Made by a program: the position numbers and the translations under genes
The notes under the pieces: generated by a model
The model's input: only the letters and a program-made list of their open reading frames with translations
Told to the model about the DNA's origin: nothing
Databases searched by the model: none
Shown: in pieces, positions 1 to 5,660 of the stretch
How positions within the stretch are numbered: the stretch's first letter is position 1
How the letters are laid out: each line of letters starts with the position of its first letter
IMG/VR virus record: IMGVR_UViG_3300031951_014982
Coordinates: 1 to 28,409 of that record
Source of the DNA: a virus
Direction: 5' to 3' (one strand)
DNA: 28,409 bases

Positions 1-1
1 C

Positions 2-154
2 CCCGCGGCCTGGGTAGAGCGGGCGCTCGCTGAGGGTCCGTTTCGCGCGGTCCGGCACCCGGGGAACCACACCTACGTCTGGCCGGTGGACGGCCGGCGG
101 GACACGACCCGGGGCCTCGCGGCACCGTGCCCGCGGCCGAAGTCGGTGGACTGA
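2..154 (+). CDS. C-terminal end of an unidentified phage protein (partial)
   Basis: The frame opens at the window edge and runs 50 residues to a TGA at 152-154; the start is outside the window. The visible tail has the pattern G-N-H-x-Y-V-W-P followed by an Arg-rich stretch and a Pro/Lys end. It has ordinary protein composition, and the stop is followed 9 nt later by a strong hairpin, which suits a real gene end. The G-N-H-x-Y-V-W-P ending loosely recalls C-termini of phage Mom/acetyltransferase-like proteins, but 50 residues are too few to assign a function, so this is only a hint. Confidence 0.6.
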   Translation, partial: PAAWVERALAEGPFRAVRHPGNHTYVWPVDGRRDTTRGLAAPCPRPKSVD

Positions 155-163
155 GCCAGTGCC

Positions 164-184
164 CCGAGGGGCCGATCCCCTCGG
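164..184 (+). terminator. Terminator-like hairpin after the first gene
   Basis: CCGAGGGG at 164-171 pairs perfectly with CCCCTCGG at 177-184 around a 5-nt loop, starting 9 nt after the stop of the partial gene. No T-run follows, so this would be a non-canonical terminator or an RNA-stabilising end. Confidence 0.5.
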
Positions 185-235
185 AGCGCGGAGCGTCATG
201 CCGTCGACCTTGTAGCCGGTGGACGGCTCAGGTGC

Positions 236-242
236 TGCTACA
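236..242 (+). promoter_or_regulatory. Gene-start element TGCTACA
   Basis: This copy of the recurrent GGCTACA element differs at the first base. It lies 23 nt before the ATG at 266 and is followed by a GAGGAGG Shine-Dalgarno sequence. Confidence 0.5.
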
Positions 243-265
243 CCGCGCCGAGGAGGACCCACCAC

Positions 266-742
266 ATGGCCACCCCGCTCGCTCACGCCGACCTCCGCGC
301 TCGCCTCTCCGGCGAGGTTGCGCTCTCTGCGCTGACCGCCGGCCGGGCCGTCGTCTCTCTCCGGTCGCAGCGGACCGGGGAGTTCCGCACCTACCGCGTC
401 GCCAAGTTCGAGACGTCGCCCCACTTCTCCGTCGAGTTTCGCAGCGGTGGGTCGCTGGAGATCTCCGGCGTTCGGATGCCCCGGCTGGACGGGTGGACGC
501 GGATCGGCGTCCTCTACGTTCAGGACGGGATCCCTCACCGTTTCGTGCCGAACCTCAAGACGCACGTCGACAGCGACACCGTGAACGGCTTCCGCTGGAT
601 GGTGAACCAGCTCGTCTCGAAGACCTGGAGCGACGAGAAGGCCGAGATCTGGCACGAGGGGCAGTGCTGCAAGTGCGGCCGGCGCCTGACCGATCCTGAG
701 TCGATCCGGCTGGCCCTGGGGCCGATCTGTCGGGGCCGGTAG
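266..742 (+). CDS. DUF6011-like zinc-motif protein
   Basis: This 158-residue protein ends in a motif typical of DUF6011-type phage and actinobacterial proteins: a C-x-x-C-G-R-x-L-T-D-P-x-S-I segment and then G-P-I-C near the end. The two C-x-x-C cysteines (about residues 136 and 139) plus the terminal Cys could hold zinc. The first 130 residues look like a mixed alpha/beta domain that I do not recognise. The ATG at 266 is preceded by GAGGAGG with good spacing and by a gene-start element. The family has no established biochemical role, so the likely job (nucleic-acid or protein binding) is inference. Confidence 0.8.
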   Translation: MATPLAHADLRARLSGEVALSALTAGRAVVSLRSQRTGEFRTYRVAKFETSPHFSVEFRSGGSLEISGVRMPRLDGWTRIGVLYVQDGIPHRFVPNLKTHVDSDTVNGFRWMVNQLVSKTWSDEKAEIWHEGQCCKCGRRLTDPESIRLALGPICRGR

Positions 743-743
743 G

Positions 744-750
744 CGCTACA
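744..750 (+). promoter_or_regulatory. Gene-start element CGCTACA
   Basis: The element lies 22 nt before the ATG at 773. Downstream, GGGGA (756-760) can pair with TCCCC (767-771), leaving AGGAGA exactly in the loop, so the ribosome-binding site would be displayed on a hairpin. Confidence 0.5.
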
Positions 751-772
751 CGGCCGGGGAAGGAGATCCCCG

Positions 773-1240
773 ATGCGAATCGACTTAAACTCATCTGACC
801 TGCGTTTCCTCTCGCGTCACGCCGACCGCCTCGCCGGCCTACCGATCTCCGTCGGCAACCGACGCGACGACTCCGGGGCGTGGCTGGGGACCTTCCGGCA
901 CGCGCGGGTGTACTTGGCCGGCAAGCCCGTCCGCCTCGACGGGCCGGGTGACGGATGCACCTGCGTCGAGATCCGTGGCAACGCGGCTGGTCCCGTGGAG
1001 GCCGAGCAGCTCGCGGAGGCCGTCGCCCTGTGGCCCCTCGCCGTCGCCGCCGTCGCCCGTCACATCGAAGGCATGGACCCCGCGGCCTGGTCGTGCGAGC
1101 GCATCGACGTGCCCACCGCGATCCTCGGCGGCCCCGAGGGCTGGGAGGGGCTGAGGGACTTCGGCGCGGACCCGACACCCACCGAGTGGGACCTCATCAC
1201 CCACGCGGCAGAGCTTGCCTGGGTTGCGGCGCTCCGCTGA
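773..1240 (+). CDS. Hypothetical protein, 155 residues
   Basis: I do not recognise this protein. It is soluble with no membrane segment or signal peptide. The sequence alternates short beta-like stretches (residues 1-75) with an Ala/Val-rich helix (about 80-105) and an acidic/aromatic C-terminal part. The ATG is supported by AGGAGA about 7 nt upstream and by the element at 744-750. Its TGA stop sits inside a strong inverted repeat (1238-1262), which may end the transcript here. It belongs to the left-arm set of small genes ahead of the replication block. Confidence 0.75.
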   Translation: MRIDLNSSDLRFLSRHADRLAGLPISVGNRRDDSGAWLGTFRHARVYLAGKPVRLDGPGDGCTCVEIRGNAAGPVEAEQLAEAVALWPLAVAAVARHIEGMDPAAWSCERIDVPTAILGGPEGWEGLRDFGADPTPTEWDLITHAAELAWVAALR

Positions 1241-1262
1241 CAGGAGCCGGCCCGGCCTGTCA
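1238..1262 (+). terminator. Inverted repeat over a stop codon
   Basis: TGACAGG at 1238-1244, which includes the stop codon of the preceding gene, pairs with CCTGTCA at 1256-1262. The inner bases (CCGG with CCGG) can extend the stem. There is no T-run, so it is either a weak terminator or an operator. Confidence 0.5.
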
Positions 1263-1287
1263 CTTCACCTCGCCGGAGAGGGTGAAG
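1263..1287 (+). terminator. Second stem-loop in the 1241-1413 gap
   Basis: CTTCACC (1263-1269) pairs with GGTGAAG (1281-1287). The stem continues inward through a one-base bulge and contains a reverse copy of the near-palindrome, ACCTCGCCGGAGAG. It lies directly after the first inverted repeat and is also without a T-run. Confidence 0.45.
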
Positions 1288-1316
1288 GCCGGAGTTCGTG
1301 CGAGCCCCGCGCGTCC

Positions 1317-1329
1317 GTCCTGTCAGGAC
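1317..1329. promoter_or_regulatory. Perfect palindrome GTCCTGTCAGGAC
   Basis: A 6-bp inverted repeat surrounds a single central T. Its half-site CCTGTCA also occurs at 1256-1262, inverted at 1238-1244, and nearly (CCTGTCG) at 1339-1345. Clustered half-sites in the longest early gap suggest an operator for a dimeric repressor; no repressor gene is recognised in the window. Confidence 0.4.
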
Positions 1330-1362
1330 CGCGCCGTGCCTGTCGGTTGAGGCTCGGCACCC

Positions 1363-1375
1363 CTCCCGGCGAGGT
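1363..1375 (+). repeat. Near-palindrome CTCCCGGCGAGGT
   Basis: This is a forward copy of the dispersed repeat (CTCC, 1-5 nt, GGCGAGGT). It lies 12 nt before the GGCTACA element of the next gene. The same order of the two elements recurs at 15988-16020 with a 14-nt gap. Confidence 0.55.
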
Positions 1376-1387
1376 CTGATCGCCAGC

Positions 1388-1394
1388 GGCTACA
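1388..1394 (+). promoter_or_regulatory. Gene-start element GGCTACA
   Basis: A perfect copy 19 nt before the ATG at 1414, followed by GGCCGGCC and a GAGAGGG Shine-Dalgarno-like stretch. Confidence 0.55.
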
Positions 1395-1413
1395 GGCCGG
1401 CCGAGAGGGCACG

Positions 1414-2562
1414 ATGCTCTGCGAAGCCTGCGGCACGTCGGCCGCTACGAAGACCTGGACGGACAGGCAGTACCGCGTCCCGGAGTCGCATCGGCTCTGC
1501 GCGACCTGCCATGACCTCGTCAGCGAGGAGAGGAGATCCAAGATGGGAGCCAACAAGAGAACACCCGAGAACGCGAAGATCGCCAACGCGATCCTTCAAG
1601 CTCTGTTCCGACAGGATGGACAGACCGTTCAGCAGGTTCGAGACGAGATCAACGCCGAATCGGACGAGTACCAGACGGTGAACGGCGTCCTGACGTCTCT
1701 CCAGAAACGAGAGGAGATCACCAGGGTCAACGGCCGATACTTCCTGACACCGTTTGGTCGCAAGCAGGTCGCGCCTCCGGGTCCGGTGAAGCCGGCCGTT
1801 ATCGCGCCGTTAGCGGCCCCCGCGCCTGCCCGTAACGTCGAGGTAACGCTGTCGAAGGACAACGTGGTCACCTACCCGCTGTCGGTGCTCACCGACCTCG
1901 TGGCGCAGGACGACGCGGCCGTGCTCCGTGGCGCGGAGGAATCGATCGCCGCGCTCCGTGCCATCGAGGCCGCGTTGCCGGTCCCCGGTGATCGGGTGTC
2001 GGGCCTGTCGGCGGCGGCCATCGCCGATCGAGCGGTGGCCGCGCTGCACAGCATCCACGACCTGCGACGCACCGAGCGGCTGTACTACGACGACCGCGCC
2101 GCGAAGGAGCGGGCGGAGGCCGAGCGGGACAAGGCGGTCGCCGACCTTGACCGCGTGAACAACGAGACGCTGACCGCGTATGAGACGCTGGAGGACGAGC
2201 ACCGCGCCGAGAAGGCAGCGCACTTCGACGCCAAGGCCGAGATCGCCAGCCTCCGCGAGCAGTTGAACGCGGCCAACGCGGCGCTCGCCTTCTACCGCGC
2301 TGAGCCGCCCAAGCCGTCCGACGCTGACGGCCACTACTGGACCGAGCAGGGCGGCCGACACGTCCTGTCGGTGCTCCGGCCGGTCGACCTAGCGACGGTT
2401 CACTCGATGCCGGGATCCGACCGGTTCGGCTGGGAACTGAACTCGAACGAGGAACACGGCTTCTCCGCGACCCTAGAACGCGCGCAGGCTCACGCCGAAC
2501 TTGCGGCCGGGGTCGCCTGCGTTGCCTGCGCTGCCGGCCGACTGGCCGGAGGTGCGGAATGA
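1414..2562 (+). CDS. Zinc-finger, winged-helix-like and coiled-coil protein
   Basis: This 382-residue protein is modular. Residues 3-33 carry C-x-x-C ... C-x-x-C, a small zinc finger. Residues about 52-115 look like a winged-helix DNA-binding fold, with a helix, a turn and a strand pair ending near Y-F-L-T-P-F-G-R. Residues about 220-295 form a long charged helix likely to be coiled coil. The first start (ATG 1414) has the gene-start element. A second in-frame ATG at 1543 has a much stronger ribosome site (GAGGAGAGGAGA), so a shorter form without the zinc finger may also be made. The protein could be a DNA-binding regulator; I do not recognise the family. Confidence 0.75.
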   Translation: MLCEACGTSAATKTWTDRQYRVPESHRLCATCHDLVSEERRSKMGANKRTPENAKIANAILQALFRQDGQTVQQVRDEINAESDEYQTVNGVLTSLQKREEITRVNGRYFLTPFGRKQVAPPGPVKPAVIAPLAAPAPARNVEVTLSKDNVVTYPLSVLTDLVAQDDAAVLRGAEESIAALRAIEAALPVPGDRVSGLSAAAIADRAVAALHSIHDLRRTERLYYDDRAAKERAEAERDKAVADLDRVNNETLTAYETLEDEHRAEKAAHFDAKAEIASLREQLNAANAALAFYRAEPPKPSDADGHYWTEQGGRHVLSVLRPVDLATVHSMPGSDRFGWELNSNEEHGFSATLERAQAHAELAAGVACVACAAGRLAGGAE

Positions 2563-2828
2563 TCCTCGAAGACTTCATGCGAGATTCCGAGGCGATGGGC
2601 GCGATCCAAACGCTCCGCGCGACGGGTCGCCGGCTCGGCATCTCACCCCAAGAACTCACGCGGTTCGTGGGTGACCTCATCGATCCGGCCGTGCTTGCCC
2701 AGAAGCAGCGGGATGCCGAACTCGCCCGGGCAACCTCGCGGATGCTTGAGCTTCGGGCGCAGCAAGAACGGGCCGATTGGGGCGTTCCCGATCCCGACCC
2801 GTTCCTGACGCGGAGGCTCGGCCGATGA
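2559..2828 (+). CDS. Small helical hypothetical protein, 89 residues
   Basis: The ATG at 2559 overlaps the preceding TGA in an ATGA junction, which implies translational coupling. The protein is mostly helical and charged, with an Ala/Arg/Glu-rich middle and an acidic, Pro-containing end before two Arg. It has no Cys pairs and no membrane segment. Its function is unknown; the coupling suggests that it is made in proportion to the zinc-finger/coiled-coil protein before it. Confidence 0.75.
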   Translation: MILEDFMRDSEAMGAIQTLRATGRRLGISPQELTRFVGDLIDPAVLAQKQRDAELARATSRMLELRAQQERADWGVPDPDPFLTRRLGR

Positions 2829-3067
2829 ATGCCGCCGTCCGATGGCTCGCGGCCCGCCAAGCCGCAGCCGAGGCGCGCGAGCGCGTCGTAGAGGCGCCGG
2901 CTGACGGCCCGCAGCTGACCCTTGCGGGCGCGAGCCTGGAGGCTGAGGCGGCCCGTTTGGCGGCGCAGGAGAGGGCCGCTCAGGCGGCGGTGGACAGGGA
3001 CCCGGCCGGGCGGTGGCCGCTCGGCGGGGGCTGGTCGGTGGTGAGGATGGAGGTGCGGCATGGGTGA
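2825..3067 (+). CDS. Small Ala/Arg-rich hypothetical protein, 80 residues
   Basis: The start chosen is ATG 2825, which overlaps the previous stop (ATGA). A longer in-frame start at 2777 would lie inside the previous gene and is less likely. The protein is a long Ala/Arg/Glu helix (residues 5-60) with a short Gly/Trp tail. Nothing indicates a specific function. Ala/Arg richness alone could come from base composition, but the coupled start, and the coupled start of the next gene over its stop, support a real gene. Confidence 0.6.
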   Translation: MNAAVRWLAARQAAAEARERVVEAPADGPQLTLAGASLEAEAARLAAQERAAQAAVDRDPAGRWPLGGGWSVVRMEVRHG

Positions 3068-3593
3068 GACGGGTTGCTACCGGTGCACCGGGCAAGAGCG
3101 GTTCGAGGGCGCCATTTGTGACGGCTGCGGGTCGGTCGCCGACGGGTACGGCGGGTTTGATGAGCCAGGGACGAGGCTGTCGGTCGGCGAGCCGAGGTGG
3201 CTCGTCTGGACGTGCGATGGGTACGACCCGTGGAACGATCTTGGCGATGCGCTCAACCGATTTGATGCCGCCGTCGATGAGATGGATTCCGGTTCGGAAC
3301 CTCCCGCGCTCTGGGTCGCGTACCCGCTGATGCTCCACGCGCTCCACCCCGACGTCGACGAGGGCGCCGTTGCGGTGTCTCAGTCGGTGGTGGAGTACGC
3401 CGATCCGTTCGCCGCCCTCACCGCCGAGCGCGACGATGCGCTGGCCCGGGTCGCCATGCTGGAGGCCGCGAGGAGCGCCGATCGGGCGATGCTGTGTCGC
3501 ATCCTCGGCGTCGAGTCCGACGCGTCGATCTCGGTGCTTCTGGAGCAGGTCGAGACGCTGCTTGGCTGGCGCGTCGAGCGAGGCGAGCCATGA
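3060..3593 (+). CDS. Hypothetical protein with an N-terminal zinc ribbon, 177 residues
   Basis: The ATG at 3060 overlaps the previous gene by 8 nt and follows GGAGGTGC, a good ribosome site. Residues 7-24 contain C-x-x-C ... C-x-x-C, a likely zinc ribbon. The middle (about 45-105) is rich in Trp and acidic residues. Residues about 118-175 form a helical, probably coiled-coil end. The plan of Cys pairs plus a coiled coil resembles its upstream neighbour, so these may be parts of one regulatory or scaffold set. The family is not recognised. Confidence 0.75.
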   Translation: MGETGCYRCTGQERFEGAICDGCGSVADGYGGFDEPGTRLSVGEPRWLVWTCDGYDPWNDLGDALNRFDAAVDEMDSGSEPPALWVAYPLMLHALHPDVDEGAVAVSQSVVEYADPFAALTAERDDALARVAMLEAARSADRAMLCRILGVESDASISVLLEQVETLLGWRVERGEP

Positions 3594-3934
3594 GCCGGCG
3601 GGCGGTCCCGACGCGGCCGGGCTGGTGGTGGGTCGGAACCTTCGATGGAGACAGGGTCTTTGACCTGAGCGTCGTTGAGGTGTGCCGCTTCGACGGCGGG
3701 CTGCGCGCACGATTCAACGGAGACTGGTTCGAGTTCGAGCAAGTTACCAGAGCTTGGCACGGCACAAGAGACTGGATCGAGCCCGTCGCCAATCCTGAGA
3801 CGCTCGCCGCCCTCCGCGCCGAGGTCGCGAGCCTTCAGGCCAGGATCTCCGACTTCGAGAAGTACACCGAGATCATGTGCCCCGACTGCGGCGCGCCGAC
3901 CGATGGCCTGCCCGACGGGTGGCCGGCCTCCTGA
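3590..3934 (+). CDS. Hypothetical protein with a C-terminal Cys pair, 114 residues
   Basis: The ATG at 3590 overlaps the previous stop (ATGA). The N-terminal half has a run of Trp and alternating strands (P-G-W-W-W-V-G-x-F-D-G-D), like a small beta-barrel. A helix spans about residues 70-95, and the tail has C-P-D-C-G near residue 100. Proteins of this kind are common near phage replication genes, but no function is known to me. This is the last gene of the coupled run; the large stem-loop at 3936-4009 begins immediately after its TGA. Confidence 0.75.
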   Translation: MSRRAVPTRPGWWWVGTFDGDRVFDLSVVEVCRFDGGLRARFNGDWFEFEQVTRAWHGTRDWIEPVANPETLAALRAEVASLQARISDFEKYTEIMCPDCGAPTDGLPDGWPAS

Positions 3935-3935
3935 C

Positions 3936-4009
3936 GCTGTTTCGTTCCGCGGCCCGCCGGCACCACAAGCGCGAGAGCCGGCCGCCTTGTGGTGGCGGAA
4001 CGAGACAGC
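3936..4009 (+). ncRNA. Large imperfect stem-loop, candidate structured RNA or terminator
   Basis: The outer arms GCTGTTTCGTTCCGC (3936-3950) and GCGGAACGAGACAGC (3995-4009) form 15 consecutive RNA pairs, one of them G-U. A 10-nt bulge (3951-3960) follows on the 5' side. Then a perfect 9-bp inner stem pairs CACCACAAG (3961-3969) with CTTGTGGTG (3986-3994), closed by a 16-nt loop. The bulge and the loop both contain GGCC/CCGG blocks that could pair with each other. No T-run follows. The structure fills most of the gap between the coupled small genes and the helicase gene. Confidence 0.6.
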
Positions 4010-4018
4010 CGGCCGCGC

Positions 4019-4038
4019 GGCTACACCTCGCCGGGAGG
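4019..4038 (+). promoter_or_regulatory. Gene-start module: GGCTACA plus ACCTCGCCGGGAGG
   Basis: GGCTACA (4019-4025) overlaps by one base a reverse copy of the near-palindrome. In that copy CCTC can pair with GAGG, placing the Shine-Dalgarno GGGAGG in the 3' arm. The ATG is 4 nt after the module. Confidence 0.6.
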
Positions 4039-4042
4039 GCCG

Positions 4043-5626
4043 ATGCTGGTCAAGATCGGCGCGATGCTGCGCGTCTACGGCGCGTCCGCTCGGATGCGGA
4101 CCGAGATCGAGAGTTGGTGGATCCCCGACGCGACCGCTCACGCCGTCCAGCGTCGGGCGATCCGACGCGGCGCGCGCGACAGCGGAGACGTCCCCAAGCA
4201 CATCCTGGCCGTCTCGGACGGTGACGCGCTCGTCCTCCACCGCGGCCTGACCTCCAGGCTGATGCAGGTCGTTGACCACCTCGGCGAGACGGTGCGCTGG
4301 GTGCCGGAGGTGTTCGAGCATCCCGAGCCGGTCATCCTGCCGCCGTCCCTGCGACAGCCCCGGCCGTACCAGACCGACGCGATCGGCCGGATGCTCACCC
4401 GGAAGCAGGGGCTGATCGTTCTGCCGTGTGGCGGCGGGAAGACCTTCACCGGCGCGCTCGCGATGGCGAAGATCGGCCAACCGGCCCTCGTCACCGCGCC
4501 CACGTCCGACATCGCCGACCAATGGCGCGCGGCCGTCGAAGCCGTCGGGCTGACGGTCGTCCCCTGGCGGCGGGACGCGCCTCCTCTCCCCGGCGAGGTG
4601 GCCGTCTCCGTCGAGGACAGCGTGAAGCCGACCGATCCCGCTCTCCAGCGCGTCGGGGTGCTCGTCGTCGACGAGGCGCATCGGGCGGCCGCCGCGACCA
4701 TGCGGGCGATCGTCTCTGCCTGCCCCGCTCGGTTCCGCTGGGGTCTGACGGCCACGCCAGAGCGCGCGGACGGCTGGGGGCCGCTGCTGCCGGTGCTGTT
4801 CGGCGGCATTCTGATCCAGGTGACGCCGGCCGAGCTTGTTGCTCAGGGCTTCGTCATGGCCCCGAAGATCGCGGCCGTCTCTACCGGCTGGGCGCCGATC
4901 CCCGAGCGACACCGGATCTGGACCGTCACCTGCCCGGGGTGCAAGGCGACAAGAGAGATCGTCGGGGCCGAGCTCGTCCAGGGCTGGACCTGCCCGGGCA
5001 CCCGGAAGCGCGGGAAGTGCGGCCGCGTGTTCACCGAGGCCGACCGGCTCGATCCCAAGAGCGCACGCCCCGGAGAGTGGTCGTGGTCGGCCGTGGTGTC
5101 GGGCGTCGCCGACGACGAGAACCGCAACCAGCTGATCCGGCTTCTGGCCGATCGGCTCGCCAACGCCGGCCGGCGCGTCCTGGTGCTCGTCCCGCGCGTC
5201 GACCTCGCCAAGCGGCTCGCAAGGCAGATCGGGCAGGCCGGCGTCAAGGCTGAGTCGGTGACCGGCGACGCGTCGTCCGCGGCCCGCGCGGAGCCTCTGG
5301 ACCGCCTGCGCTCTGGTGAGACGAGGGTGATCATCGCCACGCAACTCGCCGACGAGGGGCTCGACGTGCCGGAGATCGACGCGGTGATCAGCGCCTCGCC
5401 GGGGAAGGCCGGCGGGAAGGCCGTCCAGCGGGCGGGCCGGGCGACGCGGGCGGTGGACGGGAAGCCGTCTCCGATCATCCTCGATCTGGTCGATGCCGGC
5501 GACCTGATGGGCCGACACTGGGGAGCCAGGCGGGCGGCCTACGTCGACGCGTGGGGGCCGTCGTGCCTGGTGTCGGCGTCGCCGCTGTCGGTGGCCGACG
5601 TCCTCAAGCTGGTCGGCGGCGCCTGA
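4043..5626 (+). CDS. Superfamily 2 DNA helicase with an inserted zinc site
   Basis: This 527-residue protein has the SF2 helicase motifs in order: Q-motif-like RPYQ (107-110), Walker A LPCGGGKT (127-134), DEAH (210-213), TATP (236-239), a motif V region (about 431-445) and QRAGRATRA (462-470). It resembles the XPB/UvsW/RadD-type helicases that remodel branched DNA. Cys pairs at 297/300 and 317/326 form an inserted zinc site between the two RecA-like lobes. I chose ATG 4043 because of the GGGAGG site and gene-start module; in-frame codons upstream fall in the stem-loop. It opens the replication and recombination block and probably drives fork remodelling or strand exchange. Confidence 0.9.
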   Translation: MLVKIGAMLRVYGASARMRTEIESWWIPDATAHAVQRRAIRRGARDSGDVPKHILAVSDGDALVLHRGLTSRLMQVVDHLGETVRWVPEVFEHPEPVILPPSLRQPRPYQTDAIGRMLTRKQGLIVLPCGGGKTFTGALAMAKIGQPALVTAPTSDIADQWRAAVEAVGLTVVPWRRDAPPLPGEVAVSVEDSVKPTDPALQRVGVLVVDEAHRAAAATMRAIVSACPARFRWGLTATPERADGWGPLLPVLFGGILIQVTPAELVAQGFVMAPKIAAVSTGWAPIPERHRIWTVTCPGCKATREIVGAELVQGWTCPGTRKRGKCGRVFTEADRLDPKSARPGEWSWSAVVSGVADDENRNQLIRLLADRLANAGRRVLVLVPRVDLAKRLARQIGQAGVKAESVTGDASSAARAEPLDRLRSGETRVIIATQLADEGLDVPEIDAVISASPGKAGGKAVQRAGRATRAVDGKPSPIILDLVDAGDLMGRHWGARRAAYVDAWGPSCLVSASPLSVADVLKLVGGA

Positions 5627-5634
5627 GTGTCGGC

Positions 5635-5656
5635 CGCTACACCTCGGCCGGAGGTG
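5635..5656 (+). promoter_or_regulatory. Gene-start module with a perfect Shine-Dalgarno hairpin
   Basis: CGCTACA (5635-5641) is followed by CACCTC (5640-5645), a GGCCG loop and GAGGTG (5651-5656). This perfect 6-bp stem has a 3' arm that is the ribosome site for the ATG at 5661. Confidence 0.6.
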
Positions 5657-5660
5657 TGGC

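Noticed and set aside
211-217. A GGCTACA element on the minus strand (TGTAGCC on the plus strand).
   Set aside because: An ATG with a weak AAGGT site follows on that strand, but the frame is antisense to the partial gene at 2-154 and looks like a shadow. I treat it as chance unless a minus-strand transcript is seen.
3989-4042. An earlier in-frame start for the SF2 helicase gene.
   Set aside because: It would fall in the large stem-loop and before the gene-start module; ATG 4043 has a good ribosome site.
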